From: an uncultured Methylococcaceae bacterium
Lineage (GTDB): Bacteria; Pseudomonadota; Gammaproteobacteria; Methylococcales; Methylomonadaceae
Assembly (NCBI GenBank): GCA_903944165.1
Contig: CAJAQT010000022.1
Span: forward strand, 1-52,726
DNA: 52,726 nt
Direction: 5' to 3'
Shown here: one piece after another, positions 30,799 to 41,249 of the stretch
Layout: each line of letters opens with the position of its first letter
Numbering within the stretch: position 1 is the first letter of the stretch
Program-made: the position numbers and the translations under genes
Notes under the pieces: model-generated
The model's database searches: none
What the model was told of the DNA's origin: nothing
What the model saw: only the letters and a program-made list of their open reading frames with translations

Positions 30799-31173
30799 CT
30801 AACGTAATTGCCACGTTGACCGATACGTCGTTTCTTTTTTAAAGTCTTGCCAGACATAGTCTGGCGTGACGATAGGTTTGGTTGGAATCATAAAGGTAAC
30901 TAAATCGTAGGTACCGCTCAAGGTTCTTCCTAGGCAGTGCACTAAACCCGTGACAAAACCTGCGGTTGCAGCATACGCTGCGCCTTGCTCACGATGACTA
31001 ACCATCACTGTTTTAGGGATCTCAACAATTCCCGTCACCGCATTAGCTAAACCATTACCTAATTTTGAGCCAAAGCGTGCAGGATAACTGGACGCTTCAG
31101 CATGATAAGACAGCGTTAATAGTATTGCGAGGCACACGCCAATATTTACTTTTTGCTTCATTGTTGACTCCAC
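30799..31173 (-). CDS. Exosortase-system-associated protein, TIGR04073-like (alternative start 31161)
   Basis: Signal peptide then KLGNGLANAVTGIVEIPKTVMVSHREQGAAYAATAGFVTGLVHCLGRTLSGTYDLVTFMIP, resembling TIGR04073. Confidence 0.7.
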   Translation of the reverse strand: MESTMKQKVNIGVCLAILLTLSYHAEASSYPARFGSKLGNGLANAVTGIVEIPKTVMVSHREQGAAYAATAGFVTGLVHCLGRTLSGTYDLVTFMIPTKPIVTPDYVWQDFKKETTYRSTWQLR

Positions 31174-31436
31174 CGTTATTTAAAAATCACCTGTTGTTTA
31201 CTATAAATAATTGAGCACATATTTTTAACCTGAGTAAGCCACTAGTAATAGCCTAGCTACGCTGATTGGGGTTAACGCTATGGTAATCACTGCGTCTTTT
31301 ATTAAAAAAACGCATACATAATTACTTAAGCCTCTTTATTTTAGCAATACTACGATAATTCACGCGCATCTAAGTTGACTATTTTGCCTTATACTTTACA
31401 ACGGTCTTTTTTCTTTCTTTCTTATATTATCAAACT

Positions 31437-32009
31437 ATGAGCTTATTAACGCTTTATGCTGTGGCTTCGGCCAATTCAGCACCCAAAATAATCAAACAAT
31501 TTAATGATTTTAAAGATATTCATGAGGCATTAAAAAGCATAAATGTGCGTTTTGAGCGTTGGACTACGCATGATAATAGCACTGCTGATGCAGCTGATGA
31601 CACTATCTTAGCCGCGTACAAGGACGCAATCGAGCACTTACAAACGCAGCATCAGTTTCAATCAATGGATATTATCCGCGTGACGCCAGCTCATCCCGAA
31701 AAAAGGCAGCTTAGACAAAAGTTTCTCGCTGAGCATACCCATAATGATTTTGAAATTCGCTTTTTTATTCAGGGCTGTGGCTTATTTTATTTGCATGTTC
31801 AAGACACTGTATTTGCTGTGTTATGTGAACAAAATGACCTTATCAGTGTGCCCGCTATGACACCACATTGGTTTGATATGGGTGCTGAACCTAACTTTAC
31901 CACGCTGCGTTTTTTTACAACAGATGAGGGTTGGGTTGCTGATTTTACTGGTGATACACTGGCTAACGCTTATCCCACTTTAGAACAAACACGCGCAAGC
32001 ATCTTATGA
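31437..32009 (+). CDS. mtnD: Acireductone dioxygenase
   Basis: EHTHNDFEIRFFIQGCGLFYLH (HxHxxxE metal site) and VPAMTPHWFDMG second metal-binding region. Confidence 0.93.
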   Translation: MSLLTLYAVASANSAPKIIKQFNDFKDIHEALKSINVRFERWTTHDNSTADAADDTILAAYKDAIEHLQTQHQFQSMDIIRVTPAHPEKRQLRQKFLAEHTHNDFEIRFFIQGCGLFYLHVQDTVFAVLCEQNDLISVPAMTPHWFDMGAEPNFTTLRFFTTDEGWVADFTGDTLANAYPTLEQTRASIL

Positions 32010-32686
32010 TTAAAGCTATTGTTACCGATATTGAAGGCACGACCTCGTCGCTGTCTTTTGTTAAAGACGTGCTCTTTCCTTATGCATACGCACAGCTGCC
32101 CGAGTTTGTTCGTCAGCATCAACACACTGCACCGGTTGCTGAAATATTAAATGCTGTAGCCTTAGAAGCGAAGCTGCCCTTTGCGCTAGAGGGTTTAATA
32201 AAACAATTATTAATATGGAGTGAAGCTGATCAAAAAATCACTGCCTTAAAAGCTTTGCAAGGTTTAATTTGGGAGACGGGTTATCAACGTGGAGATTTTA
32301 CGGGGCATATTTATCAAGATGCCGCAGAACATTTACGTGCGTGGCATGCGCAAGGGTTGAAATTATATGTGTATTCTTCTGGCTCAGTGCAGGCACAAAA
32401 ATTATTATTTGCCCATACTGCTTATGGCGATTTAACCCCATTGTTTACAGGTTACTTTGATACCCATATTGGTCCTAAACAGGCACCTGAATCCTACCAA
32501 AAAATAACTGATAGCATTGGTATTCTGGCGGAACACTGCGTGTTTTTATCGGATATAAAAGAGGAATTAGATGCGGCTAAACAGATTGGATTTAACACTA
32601 TTTGCGTGTGCAGAGATCAGTTGCCCAATAATCTTACAAGCCATCAACTTGCTAAAAACTTCGCAGAGTGCCAGTTAACATTTTAA
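32006..32686 (+). CDS. mtnC: Enolase-phosphatase E1
   Basis: IKAIVTDIEGTTSSLSFVKDVLFPYA, YVYSSGSVQAQKLLFAHT, KITDSIGILAEHCVFLSDI; 4-bp overlap with mtnD. Confidence 0.96.
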   Translation: MIKAIVTDIEGTTSSLSFVKDVLFPYAYAQLPEFVRQHQHTAPVAEILNAVALEAKLPFALEGLIKQLLIWSEADQKITALKALQGLIWETGYQRGDFTGHIYQDAAEHLRAWHAQGLKLYVYSSGSVQAQKLLFAHTAYGDLTPLFTGYFDTHIGPKQAPESYQKITDSIGILAEHCVFLSDIKEELDAAKQIGFNTICVCRDQLPNNLTSHQLAKNFAECQLTF

Positions 32687-32727
32687 TGCTACTCGCTACT
32701 GTTAAGGCGTTTTATACTGAGTAAAAA

Positions 32728-32804
32728 TGGCGAAGCGGACGGGACTCGAACCCGCGACCACCGGCGTGACAGGCCGGTATTCTAACCAACTGAACTACCG
32801 CTCC
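32728..32804 (-). tRNA. tRNA-Asp (GTC)
   Basis: Reverse complement GGAGCGGTAGTTCAGTTGGTTAGAATACCGGCCTGTCACGCCGGTGGTCGCGGGTTCGAGTCCCGTCCGCTTCGCCA: 7-bp acceptor (one G-U), anticodon GTC, TTCGAGT T-loop, encoded CCA. Confidence 0.97.
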
Positions 32805-33080
32805 ATTTTTTGAGTCGCGCATTATATAATTTTTTAACGATTAAGCAAGTCGATTAATGCTCAAGGTATCAAGCTTACACCTTGCTTTGGCTAGGTAGCG
32901 TGCCTAAGTATTGTTAAGCTATAAAGCAGTGCAATACAGTGCGTTAGTGTTTTTAAAATTACCTCGCTAGGATAAATTCATTTATGCGTATCCAAACAAA
33001 CTATCTCGCATTTATGAGATACTAACCGGCTTTATTTTTACCTTGACTACACACTACACTATTGCACAAGGAGCTTCATC

Positions 33081-33578
33081 ATGACCACACTGGTTGGCAT
33101 AATTATGGGTTCAGCTTCAGACTGGGACACCATGCGTTTTGCTGAAGAAACTCTCGCTCAATTAGGCGTCCCCTATGAAGTTGACATTGTTTCTGCACAC
33201 CGCACCCCTGATAAACTATTTACCTACGCAGAAACTGCCGAACAACGCGGGCTTCAGGTCATTATTGCTGGCGCGGGCGGTGCTGCCCATTTACCTGGCA
33301 TGACGGCCGCTAAAACTAACCTGCCAGTGCTAGGTGTCCCCATTCAATCCAAAGCCCTCAATGGTATGGATTCTTTACTATCAATTGTGCAAATGCCAGC
33401 CGGAATACCGGTGGGAACTCTCGCCATTGGCAAGCCAGGTGCTATTAACGCAGCACTCTTGGCGGCCAGTATTTTGGGCACGCATTACCCTGAATTTCGT
33501 GAAGCACTCAAGCACTTTCGCGAGTCTCAGACAGCAACGGTGTTAGCCAACAATGATCCTAGAACGGAGGCGCAATGA
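33081..33578 (+). CDS. purE: 5-(carboxyamino)imidazole ribonucleotide mutase
   Basis: [12 protein letters not shown]...[13 protein letters not shown]...[29 protein letters not shown]. Confidence 0.98.
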   Translation: MTTLVGIIMGSASDWDTMRFAEETLAQLGVPYEVDIVSAHRTPDKLFTYAETAEQRGLQVIIAGAGGAAHLPGMTAAKTNLPVLGVPIQSKALNGMDSLLSIVQMPAGIPVGTLAIGKPGAINAALLAASILGTHYPEFREALKHFRESQTATVLANNDPRTEAQ

Positions 33579-34669
33579 AAATAGGCATTTTAGGAGGCGG
33601 GCAATTAGCGCGTATGATGGCATTAGCTGGCATTCCTTTAGGCATGGAGTTTATCTTCTTAGATCCTGCCACTGATGCCTGTGCGGCAAGCTTAGGAGAG
33701 CATCTGCATGGTGATTACAATGATCCCAAACTGTTGGCTGAATTAGTCAAACGTGCTGATGTTGTTACCTATGAGTTTGAAAATGTCCCAGCGGCGACGG
33801 CTGAATTTTTAGCCAAGCACACTTTGGTGTTTCCATCAGCTGAAGCTTTAGCTGTTGCTCAAGATAGATGGATAGAAAAAAACTTTTTAAGCCATTTAGC
33901 GATTCCTACACCTGCGTATGCAGCAGTCAATTCGTTCATTGAATTAACTGAGCTCATGCCTAGTTTTGGCTATCCAGCTATGTTAAAAAGCCGTACCCAA
34001 GGTTATGACGGCAAAGGGCAGTCGGTTTTGCAGACAGAACATGATTTAGCTAACGCATGGCAGACCTTAAAAGGGGTTCCTGCGATTGTGGAGGCCTTTA
34101 TTCCTTTTGATCGCGAGGTCTCGATTATTGCAGCTAGAAATCGTTCTCATGATATTGTTTTTTATCCACTTTCAGAAAACTATCATCGTAAAGGAATGTT
34201 ACGCACTGCTCAGTGTTTGCCCTGCGATCCCTTACAAGCACAAGCTGAAGAACTGGTGTCACGCGTGCTCAACGCCTTAAATTACGTGGGTGTTTTAGCA
34301 TTGGAGTTTTTTGTGGTGGATAATCAATTAATAGCGAATGAATTTGCGCCGCGCGTTCATAATTCTGGGCATTGGACGATTGAGGGCGCGCAAATAAGCC
34401 AATTTGAAAATCATTTGCGTGCTATTGCTGACTTACCTTTAGGCGCAACGACCCCGGTTGGGTTTAGTGCCATGATTAACTTTATTGGTGCTGTACCTGA
34501 TATAAAACAAATCTTGACTATTCCTAACGCACACTTACACTCGTACGATAAAAAACCAAGAAAAGGTAGAAAAATTGCTCATGCCTGTGTGCACGTATGT
34601 ACCGCAGATGCTTTGCAACAGGGCGTTGAAAAACTACAAGCACTTGCAGACATAACAGACAAAAGTTAG
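33575..34669 (+). CDS. purK: 5-(carboxyamino)imidazole ribonucleotide synthase
   Basis: [27 protein letters not shown]-grasp; [18 protein letters not shown]; overlaps purE stop. Confidence 0.97.
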   Translation: MKIGILGGGQLARMMALAGIPLGMEFIFLDPATDACAASLGEHLHGDYNDPKLLAELVKRADVVTYEFENVPAATAEFLAKHTLVFPSAEALAVAQDRWIEKNFLSHLAIPTPAYAAVNSFIELTELMPSFGYPAMLKSRTQGYDGKGQSVLQTEHDLANAWQTLKGVPAIVEAFIPFDREVSIIAARNRSHDIVFYPLSENYHRKGMLRTAQCLPCDPLQAQAEELVSRVLNALNYVGVLALEFFVVDNQLIANEFAPRVHNSGHWTIEGAQISQFENHLRAIADLPLGATTPVGFSAMINFIGAVPDIKQILTIPNAHLHSYDKKPRKGRKIAHACVHVCTADALQQGVEKLQALADITDKS

Positions 34670-34789
34670 CACTTTTAGTGCTTTTTACATGCCAATTATT
34701 TTATACTATGCTAATTCGCAATTTTTTAATGTAACCTTTTTTTGCTACTTACCACTCGATGATTAAGTCGCTTTTACTGTGAGAACCTT

Positions 34790-35266
34790 ATGACACAACC
34801 AAGCACGATCCAAACCACTGTGCAGGATGTTATTTCTGCTCTAAAGGACAAACCTGGTGCACTCCTCCCCATTTTGCATGGTATTCAAGACGCTCTTGGT
34901 TATATCCCTAGTGATAGCGTTCCCAGTATCGCCCAGGCACTTAATTTATCTCGTGCCGAGGTTCATGGTGTAATGAGTTTTTATCATTATTTTCGCAGCA
35001 CGCCACCAGGACAACACATTGTCCAAGTATGTCGCGCAGAATCCTGTCAAGCCATGGGCTCTGAAGCACTTGAACAGCATGTTAAAACACGTCTTGGCAT
35101 TGATTATCACGAAACCAGTGCAGACGGTAAATTTACTTTAGAGCCAGTGTATTGTTTAGGTAATTGCGCGTGCTCTCCTGCGATTACCATAAACAACGAC
35201 GTATACGGCCGCGTTACTTCGGCTGAGTTTACTAACCTGATTGATGGTTTGGAGAAATCTTTATGA
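34790..35266 (+). CDS. fdsG: NAD-dependent formate dehydrogenase gamma subunit (NuoE-like)
   Basis: [18 protein letters not shown]...[33 protein letters not shown]...[16 protein letters not shown] 2Fe-2S motif; first gene of fds cluster. Confidence 0.94.
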   Translation: MTQPSTIQTTVQDVISALKDKPGALLPILHGIQDALGYIPSDSVPSIAQALNLSRAEVHGVMSFYHYFRSTPPGQHIVQVCRAESCQAMGSEALEQHVKTRLGIDYHETSADGKFTLEPVYCLGNCACSPAITINNDVYGRVTSAEFTNLIDGLEKSL

Positions 35267-36801
35267 GCTTCATAGTGTATGTTCCCTCTGATTCAGGGGC
35301 AATTTCCCTAGGCGCGAATAACATCGCCGACCAATTAGTAACTGAAGCTATCCAGCGCAACATTGATGTCACTATTATTCGTAATGGTTCGCGTGGGATG
35401 TATTGGTTGGAACCTATGGTTGAGGTGGCAACGCCTACAGGTCGCGTAGCCTATGGTCCAGTTAAAAGCAGTGACGTCAGCAGTTTATTTGAGGCTGATT
35501 TTCTTAATGCCGGCGATCATTCGTTAGCTCTTGGTGTCACTGAAGAGATTCCTTATCTAAAAAATCAACAACGCTTAACCTTTGCCCGCGTTGGTATTAC
35601 CAATCCTATCAGCCTGGATGATTACTTAGCACATGAGGGTTATCAAGGCTTAAAAAATGCACTTACCATGAATCCAGCGGACATTGTTGCCGCAGTGACG
35701 GATTCAGGCTTGCGTGGTCGTGGTGGAGCAGCATTCCCCACGGGCATAAAATGGAATACCGTTTTAAACACCCCCGCAGAGCAAAAATACATTATCTGTA
35801 ATGCTGATGAAGGTGATTCTGGTACTTTTTCTGATCGAATGATTATGGAAAACGATCCTTTTGTCTTAATTGAAGGGATGACCATTGCTGGCTTAGCGGT
35901 GGGCGCAACACAAGGCTATATTTACTTACGCGTTGAATATCCACATGCTCATCGTGCATTAAATACTGCACTACAACTAGCCAATCAGCATAATTACTTA
36001 GGTGATAATATTTTGGGTAGTGGGCAACAGTTTCAGCTTGAAGTCCGATTAGGTGCAGGTGCTTATGTCTGTGGTGAAGAAACCTCGTTAATGGAAAGCT
36101 TGGAAGGCAAACGTGGATTGGTGCGTTTTAAACCACCTTTACCTGCAATCAGTGGTTTATTTGGCAAACCTACCGTTGTTAATAATGTTATTTCACTCGC
36201 TTCAGTGCCGATTATCCTTGATAAAGGTGGCGAGTTTTACCGTGATTACGGCATGGGGCGTTCACGCGGAACCTTACCTTTACAGCTTGCGGGTAATTTA
36301 AAACATACTGGTTTAGTCGAAGTTGCGTTTGGTTTAAGTCTACGTGAATTACTTTATGATTTTGGTGGCGGCTCAGCAACGGGCAAACCTATTAAAGCCG
36401 TACAAGTGGGCGGCCCTTTAGGTGCTTTTTTACCTGAAGAACAATTTGATACGCCTCTTGATTATGAAGCGTTTGCTGCACTGTGGGCAGTCTTAGGTCA
36501 TGGTGGCGTTGTTGCATTCGATGAAACAACTAATATGGCAACGATGGCAAAATACAGCATGGAATTCTGCGCTATTGAATCCTGCGGCAAATGCACGCCC
36601 TGCCGAATTGGCTCGACCCGTGGTCATGAATTAATTGACAGCATTATGCAAGGTCAGGATTTGGATAAAAATATTCCGTTACTTCGCTCCTTATGCGACA
36701 CCTTGTTAAATGGCTCTTTATGTGCTTTAGGTGGTATGACGCCTTATCCCGTACTCAGTGCATTAAATCATTTTCCAGAAGACTTTGGCGTTAAGCCATA
36801 A
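35263..36801 (+). CDS. fdsB: NAD-dependent formate dehydrogenase beta subunit (NuoF-like)
   Basis: [72 protein letters not shown]. Confidence 0.96.
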   Translation: MSFIVYVPSDSGAISLGANNIADQLVTEAIQRNIDVTIIRNGSRGMYWLEPMVEVATPTGRVAYGPVKSSDVSSLFEADFLNAGDHSLALGVTEEIPYLKNQQRLTFARVGITNPISLDDYLAHEGYQGLKNALTMNPADIVAAVTDSGLRGRGGAAFPTGIKWNTVLNTPAEQKYIICNADEGDSGTFSDRMIMENDPFVLIEGMTIAGLAVGATQGYIYLRVEYPHAHRALNTALQLANQHNYLGDNILGSGQQFQLEVRLGAGAYVCGEETSLMESLEGKRGLVRFKPPLPAISGLFGKPTVVNNVISLASVPIILDKGGEFYRDYGMGRSRGTLPLQLAGNLKHTGLVEVAFGLSLRELLYDFGGGSATGKPIKAVQVGGPLGAFLPEEQFDTPLDYEAFAALWAVLGHGGVVAFDETTNMATMAKYSMEFCAIESCGKCTPCRIGSTRGHELIDSIMQGQDLDKNIPLLRSLCDTLLNGSLCALGGMTPYPVLSALNHFPEDFGVKP

Positions 36802-36942
36802 GCTCTTCAACAACGACCCAACGGCGAAGACTGAATAACATAAATAGTGCTTGATACCACTACACGTTAAGGCTCAGCAACCCAAGCCTGTAGATAATAA
36901 TTTAAGCCTTTGCCAATTGCTAACCCAACTGAGGTAATTAAT

Positions 36943-39792
36943 ATGTCCATGAACAAAGATAAAGATTATGGCACGCCAGCCAAATCAGCAAGCACCGAAG
37001 TCAGCTTAGAAATTGATGGTTTTAAAGTCACAGCGCCTGCTGGCACTTCCATCATGCGTGCCGCTGCAAGTATCGGTATCGATATACCAAAATTATGTGC
37101 CACAGACAGCATTGAACCGTTTGGTTCATGTCGTTTATGTTTGGTACAAATTGAAGGTGGCCGTGGTATGCCAGCCTCGTGCACAACACCTGTTGCTGAA
37201 GGCTTAAAAGTAACCACCCAAAATCCACGTCTTGCTGAAGTCCGTCGTGGCGTAATGGAATTGTACATCTCCGATCATCCCTTAGACTGCCTGACGTGCT
37301 CAGCCAATGGTGATTGCGAACTACAAGACATGGCGGGCGCGGTAGGCTTGCGCGAAGTACGTTATCAACCGGTACATACTCATCTTGATGCAACAAAAGA
37401 CGAAAGTAATCCTTATTTCAGTTTTGATCCTAGTAAATGTATTGTTTGCTCGCGCTGCGTTCGTGCCTGTGAAGAAACGCAAGGCACTTTTGCGCTGACC
37501 ATTGATGGTCGTGGTTTTGACTCCAAAGTATCTCCTAGTCAAAATGAAGCCTTTATGGATTCAGAATGTGTATCGTGTGGTGCTTGTGTGCAAGCCTGTC
37601 CGACCGCCACGCTCATGGAAAAATCTGTGATTGATAACGGTCAGCCTGAACACGCTATTATCACTACTTGTGCTTATTGCGGCGTAGGCTGTTCTTTCCG
37701 TGCGGAAATGAAAGGCGAACAAGTTATTCGTATGGTTCCTAATAAAGATGGCAAAGCTAATCATGGTCATTCTTGTGTAAAAGGTCGTTTTGCATTTGGT
37801 TATGCAACGCATAAAGATCGCATTACCAAGCCTATGATTCGTAAAAGCATTAAAGAGGCGTGGCAGGAGGTTAGTTGGGATGAAGCCATTACCTATGCTG
37901 CCTCTGAACTTAAACGTATCCAGACGCAGTATGGTAAAGATTCCATTGGCGGAATAACGTCATCACGTTGTACTAATGAAGAAACCTATTTGGTGCAAAA
38001 ATTAATTCGTGCAGGCTTTGGTAATAACAACGTCGATACCTGTGCGCGCGTTTGTCATTCACCTACGGGTTATGGATTAAAACAGACCTTTGGTGAATCT
38101 TCAGGTACACAAGATTTTGATTCAGTCATGCATGCAGATGTCATTGTGGTCATTGGTGCTAACCCAACTGACGGTCACCCGGTGTTTGGTTCGCAAATGA
38201 AAAAACGGTTACGTGAAGGTGCTAAGCTCATTGTGGTTGATCCACGCGAAATTGATCTGGTTAAAAATAGCCCACATTTCGTTGCAAATCATCATTTAAA
38301 ATTACGCCCAAGCACTAATGTAGCGTTAATTAATGCCTTGGCACATGTCGTCATTACCGAAAACTTAACGGATGAGGCATTTATCAATGCGCGTTGCGAT
38401 GTGGCATCATTTACTAAATGGAAAGCCTTTATTGCGGACCCAAGACATGCACCCGAAGCAACTGAAAGCATTACTGGCGTAGCCGCTGAAGAAGTGCGTG
38501 CTGCGGCAAGATTGTATGCCTCAGCAGCTAATGGAGCGATTTATTATGGCTTAGGTGTTACTGAGCATAGTCAAGGCTCAACCATGGTAATTGGTATTGC
38601 TAATCTTGCGATGGCAACAGGCAATTTAGGACGTGTGGGGGTAGGTGTTAACCCTTTACGTGGTCAAAACAATGTCCAAGGTTCCTGTGATATGGGCTCA
38701 TTCCCGCACGAGTTTCCAGGCTATCGCCATGTTTCAGACCCCACTACCCACGCTTTATTTGAATCTGCATGGAAAGTATCATTAAGTGCTGAGCCAGGTT
38801 TACGTATTCCTAATATGTTTGAATCTGCGTTAGATAGCAGCTTTATGGGGTTGTACGTTGAGGGTGAAGATATTGCTCAATCAGATCCTGATATTCATCA
38901 TGTTCATGCAGCGTTACGGGCAATGGAATGTGTCATTGTGCAAGATATTTTCTTAAATGAAACCGCTAAATTTGCTCATGTTTTTTTACCTGGCGCTTCA
39001 TTCTTAGAAAAAGACGGCACTTTTACCAATGCTGAACGACGTATCTCTCCAGTAAGAAAGGTGATGCGTCCTCTTGCGGGCTATCAAGATTGGGAAGTTA
39101 CCCAAATGCTTTCGAATGCTATGGGGTACCCAATGGATTACGGCCATCCTTCTGCAATTATGGATGAAATTGCTGCGCTTACGCCTAGTTTTGCTGGTGT
39201 GAATTACGCAAAACTTGATCAACAAGGCAGTATTCAGTGGCCCTGTAACGATGATACTCCTAGCGGTACGCCAATTATGCACACAGAAACCTTCATGCGC
39301 GATAATGGTAAAGGCTTATTCATGCTAACTGATTATGTTCCTACCCATGAGCGAATCACGCCAATGTTTCCGTTAATTTTAACCACTGGGCGTATTTTGT
39401 CTCAATACAACGTGGGCGCACAAACTAGACGTACTGAAAACAATGCATGGCACAATGAAGATCGTTTAGAAATTCATTCTGTTGATGCAGAAGATCGAGG
39501 TATTGCACATGACGATTGGGTGGGAATTAAAAGCCGCGCTGGTGAAACCGTGCTTCGCGCTACCATAACAGATCGGGTGCAACCTGGCGTAGTCTACACT
39601 ACCTTCCATTTCCCCGAATCAGGAGCGAATGTCATTACCACTGACAATTCAGACTGGGCAACCAATTGTCCTGAATACAAAGTAACAGCAGTACAAATCA
39701 CCAAAGTTAATAAAACTTCACAATGGCAACAAGACTATATGGCCTTCTCAGAAGAACAAATGGCATTGTTGGAGCAAGGTATTAATGGCTAA
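36943..39792 (+). CDS. fdsA: NAD-dependent formate dehydrogenase alpha subunit, Mo/W-bisPGD, Cys-type (start 36943 preferred over 36910)
   Basis: 2Fe-2S N-terminus, CIVCSRCVRACEE, CVSCGACVQACP, TTCAYCGVGCSF, CARVCHSPTGYGLKQTFG (Cys active site), GINPLRGQNNVQG-like segment. Confidence 0.97.
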   Translation: MSMNKDKDYGTPAKSASTEVSLEIDGFKVTAPAGTSIMRAAASIGIDIPKLCATDSIEPFGSCRLCLVQIEGGRGMPASCTTPVAEGLKVTTQNPRLAEVRRGVMELYISDHPLDCLTCSANGDCELQDMAGAVGLREVRYQPVHTHLDATKDESNPYFSFDPSKCIVCSRCVRACEETQGTFALTIDGRGFDSKVSPSQNEAFMDSECVSCGACVQACPTATLMEKSVIDNGQPEHAIITTCAYCGVGCSFRAEMKGEQVIRMVPNKDGKANHGHSCVKGRFAFGYATHKDRITKPMIRKSIKEAWQEVSWDEAITYAASELKRIQTQYGKDSIGGITSSRCTNEETYLVQKLIRAGFGNNNVDTCARVCHSPTGYGLKQTFGESSGTQDFDSVMHADVIVVIGANPTDGHPVFGSQMKKRLREGAKLIVVDPREIDLVKNSPHFVANHHLKLRPSTNVALINALAHVVITENLTDEAFINARCDVASFTKWKAFIADPRHAPEATESITGVAAEEVRAAARLYASAANGAIYYGLGVTEHSQGSTMVIGIANLAMATGNLGRVGVGVNPLRGQNNVQGSCDMGSFPHEFPGYRHVSDPTTHALFESAWKVSLSAEPGLRIPNMFESALDSSFMGLYVEGEDIAQSDPDIHHVHAALRAMECVIVQDIFLNETAKFAHVFLPGASFLEKDGTFTNAERRISPVRKVMRPLAGYQDWEVTQMLSNAMGYPMDYGHPSAIMDEIAALTPSFAGVNYAKLDQQGSIQWPCNDDTPSGTPIMHTETFMRDNGKGLFMLTDYVPTHERITPMFPLILTTGRILSQYNVGAQTRRTENNAWHNEDRLEIHSVDAEDRGIAHDDWVGIKSRAGETVLRATITDRVQPGVVYTTFHFPESGANVITTDNSDWATNCPEYKVTAVQITKVNKTSQWQQDYMAFSEEQMALLEQGING

Positions 39793-40633
39793 TGCCAACT
39801 TAACCCTGCCTTCTCTTAATCAAGACGCAGGGTGGTTTAGCTATCAACAACACAGCATTGAACGTTGGCATAAAGGTCAGCGTTCAATGCAGTTGGATTA
39901 TATCGCCGAAGAAGTCCCTATCTCGCTAATTTATAACACTGTTCCACATGCAGTGATGTTGGCCACGCCCACTAACATTGAAGAATTTGCCCTTGGCTTT
40001 AGTATTACTGAAGGCATTATTCAACATCCAGAACAATTGTTGAGCACGCGCATTTTTAATCGCGCCAATGGCATTGAAGTTCAAATGACTATCGCTGCAC
40101 AGTGCGTAAAAAACTTAACGACACATACGCGGCAATTAACGGGTAGAACCAGTTGCGGTTTATGTGGCACAACCAGTTTGCAACACGCCCTGCGCCAACC
40201 TAATGCCATTGACAACGCACTAATCATTAGCACTGATGAGGTCACTAACGCTTTAAAAGACTTGCAACAGTATCAAAAAATTAATCAACTGACGGGTTCA
40301 GTTCATGCAGCAGCCTTTGTAACGCCTACGCTAGGAATTGTGATGGTACGTGAGGATGTTGGTCGTCATAATGCTTTAGATAAACTCATTGGGGGATTAT
40401 TACGAACGCATACTCCCACTGAACAAGGCTTTCTATTAATTACCAGTCGGGCAAGTTTTGAAATGGTTCAAAAGGCGGCTTTTATTGGCATCACTATCTT
40501 AATTGCTATCTCTGCGCCCACTGGTTTAGCTGTTCGCTTAGCTGAAGAGGTGGGGTTAACCCTAATTGGTTTTGCCCGCACAGATCAACATGTTATTTAC
40601 ACACATCCCCATCGTTTAACCCATTCTACTTAA
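39785..40633 (+). CDS. fdhD: Formate dehydrogenase accessory sulfurtransferase FdhD
   Basis: EEVPISLIYNTVPHAVMLATPTNIEEFALGFSITEGII, TSCGLCGTTS, VREDVGRHNALDKLIGG. Confidence 0.96.
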   Translation: MANANLTLPSLNQDAGWFSYQQHSIERWHKGQRSMQLDYIAEEVPISLIYNTVPHAVMLATPTNIEEFALGFSITEGIIQHPEQLLSTRIFNRANGIEVQMTIAAQCVKNLTTHTRQLTGRTSCGLCGTTSLQHALRQPNAIDNALIISTDEVTNALKDLQQYQKINQLTGSVHAAAFVTPTLGIVMVREDVGRHNALDKLIGGLLRTHTPTEQGFLLITSRASFEMVQKAAFIGITILIAISAPTGLAVRLAEEVGLTLIGFARTDQHVIYTHPHRLTHST

Positions 40634-40641
40634 AAAAACCA

Positions 40642-40857
40642 ATGAAAATTGAAAAACTCATTAACATGACCAATGACATTAGCAACTTTTTTAATGCTGA
40701 AAGCGACAAAGAAATCGCCATTGAAGGCATAAAAAATCATCTTCTTAGAGCGTGGGAACCACGAATGCGTGCAGCGATCATCGCTCATTATCAAGAAAAT
40801 AAAGAAGATCCTAGCTTATCTGACTTGGCTAGAGCCGCGATTAGTCGCTTGAGTTAA
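40642..40857 (+). CDS. fdsD: NAD-dependent formate dehydrogenase delta subunit
   Basis: MKIEKLINMTNDISNFFNAESDKEIAIEGIKNHLLRAWEPRMRAAIIAHY; last gene of fds cluster. Confidence 0.92.
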   Translation: MKIEKLINMTNDISNFFNAESDKEIAIEGIKNHLLRAWEPRMRAAIIAHYQENKEDPSLSDLARAAISRLS

Positions 40858-40930
40858 AAAGATAATTCAGCTTAGCTGATGCGTTATCTTTTGTTTACTC
40901 TGCATCTTTCAGGCGGGAAAGTAAGCAGGA

Positions 40931-40954
40931 GTAAAAAAGCTTTAGCTTTTTTAA
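40931..40954. repeat. Dispersed hairpin copy C (gtaaaaaagct-tt-agcttttttaac)
   Basis: Shares ggagtaaaaaagctt(y)agctttttt with copy B at 10895-10919. Confidence 0.65.
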
Positions 40955-41249
40955 CCAATGGCTAAAGTCGTTCGTCTCCGTGTTTACTCTGACGGTCATA
41001 ATGAGAATTGCTGATGCGGCTGGGCTTTGTAAAGGATGTTCTGGAATACGTATTGGCTTTAAACATCTCAAAAAATTAAGCAATTTTGCTGAAGGTCTGG
41101 GTAAAGGGCAATGAATTAGACATTCCCTTTAGCTTATTAAATTTAGTTTTCTGGTGAAGCGTCACCATCATCATCATCTCTACGACAAGCACTGCAAAAC
41201 TGATAAACTACAGCAATTTTATCGTCCACTCTTAATCATTTACTACTCT

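Noticed and set aside
32728-32804. tRNA-Asp as genomic island attachment site
   Set aside because: No integrase, no partial tRNA 3' repeat noticed nearby, and flanking genes are housekeeping (mtnC, purE).
36966-37812. Cluster of minus-strand ORFs opposite fdsA
   Set aside because: All antisense to a well-supported fdsA frame; no RBS or recognisable domain.
36943-39792. Possible selenocysteine (in-frame TGA) in formate dehydrogenase
   Set aside because: The frame is continuous and the active-site position is Cys in VCHSPTGYG.
40858-41153. Intergenic stretch with 62-aa minus ORF as a gene or transposon remnant
   Set aside because: No transposase domain or clear RBS; only the hairpin and CATAATGA similarity is supportable, reported as a repeat instead.
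41154-41249. Apparent MKRHHHHHLYDKH poly-His N-terminus on SerA
   Set aside because: Upstream GTG extension only; the conserved protein starts at MKKILISDK (41250), so the His run is most likely untranslated 5' sequence and not a metal-binding extension.
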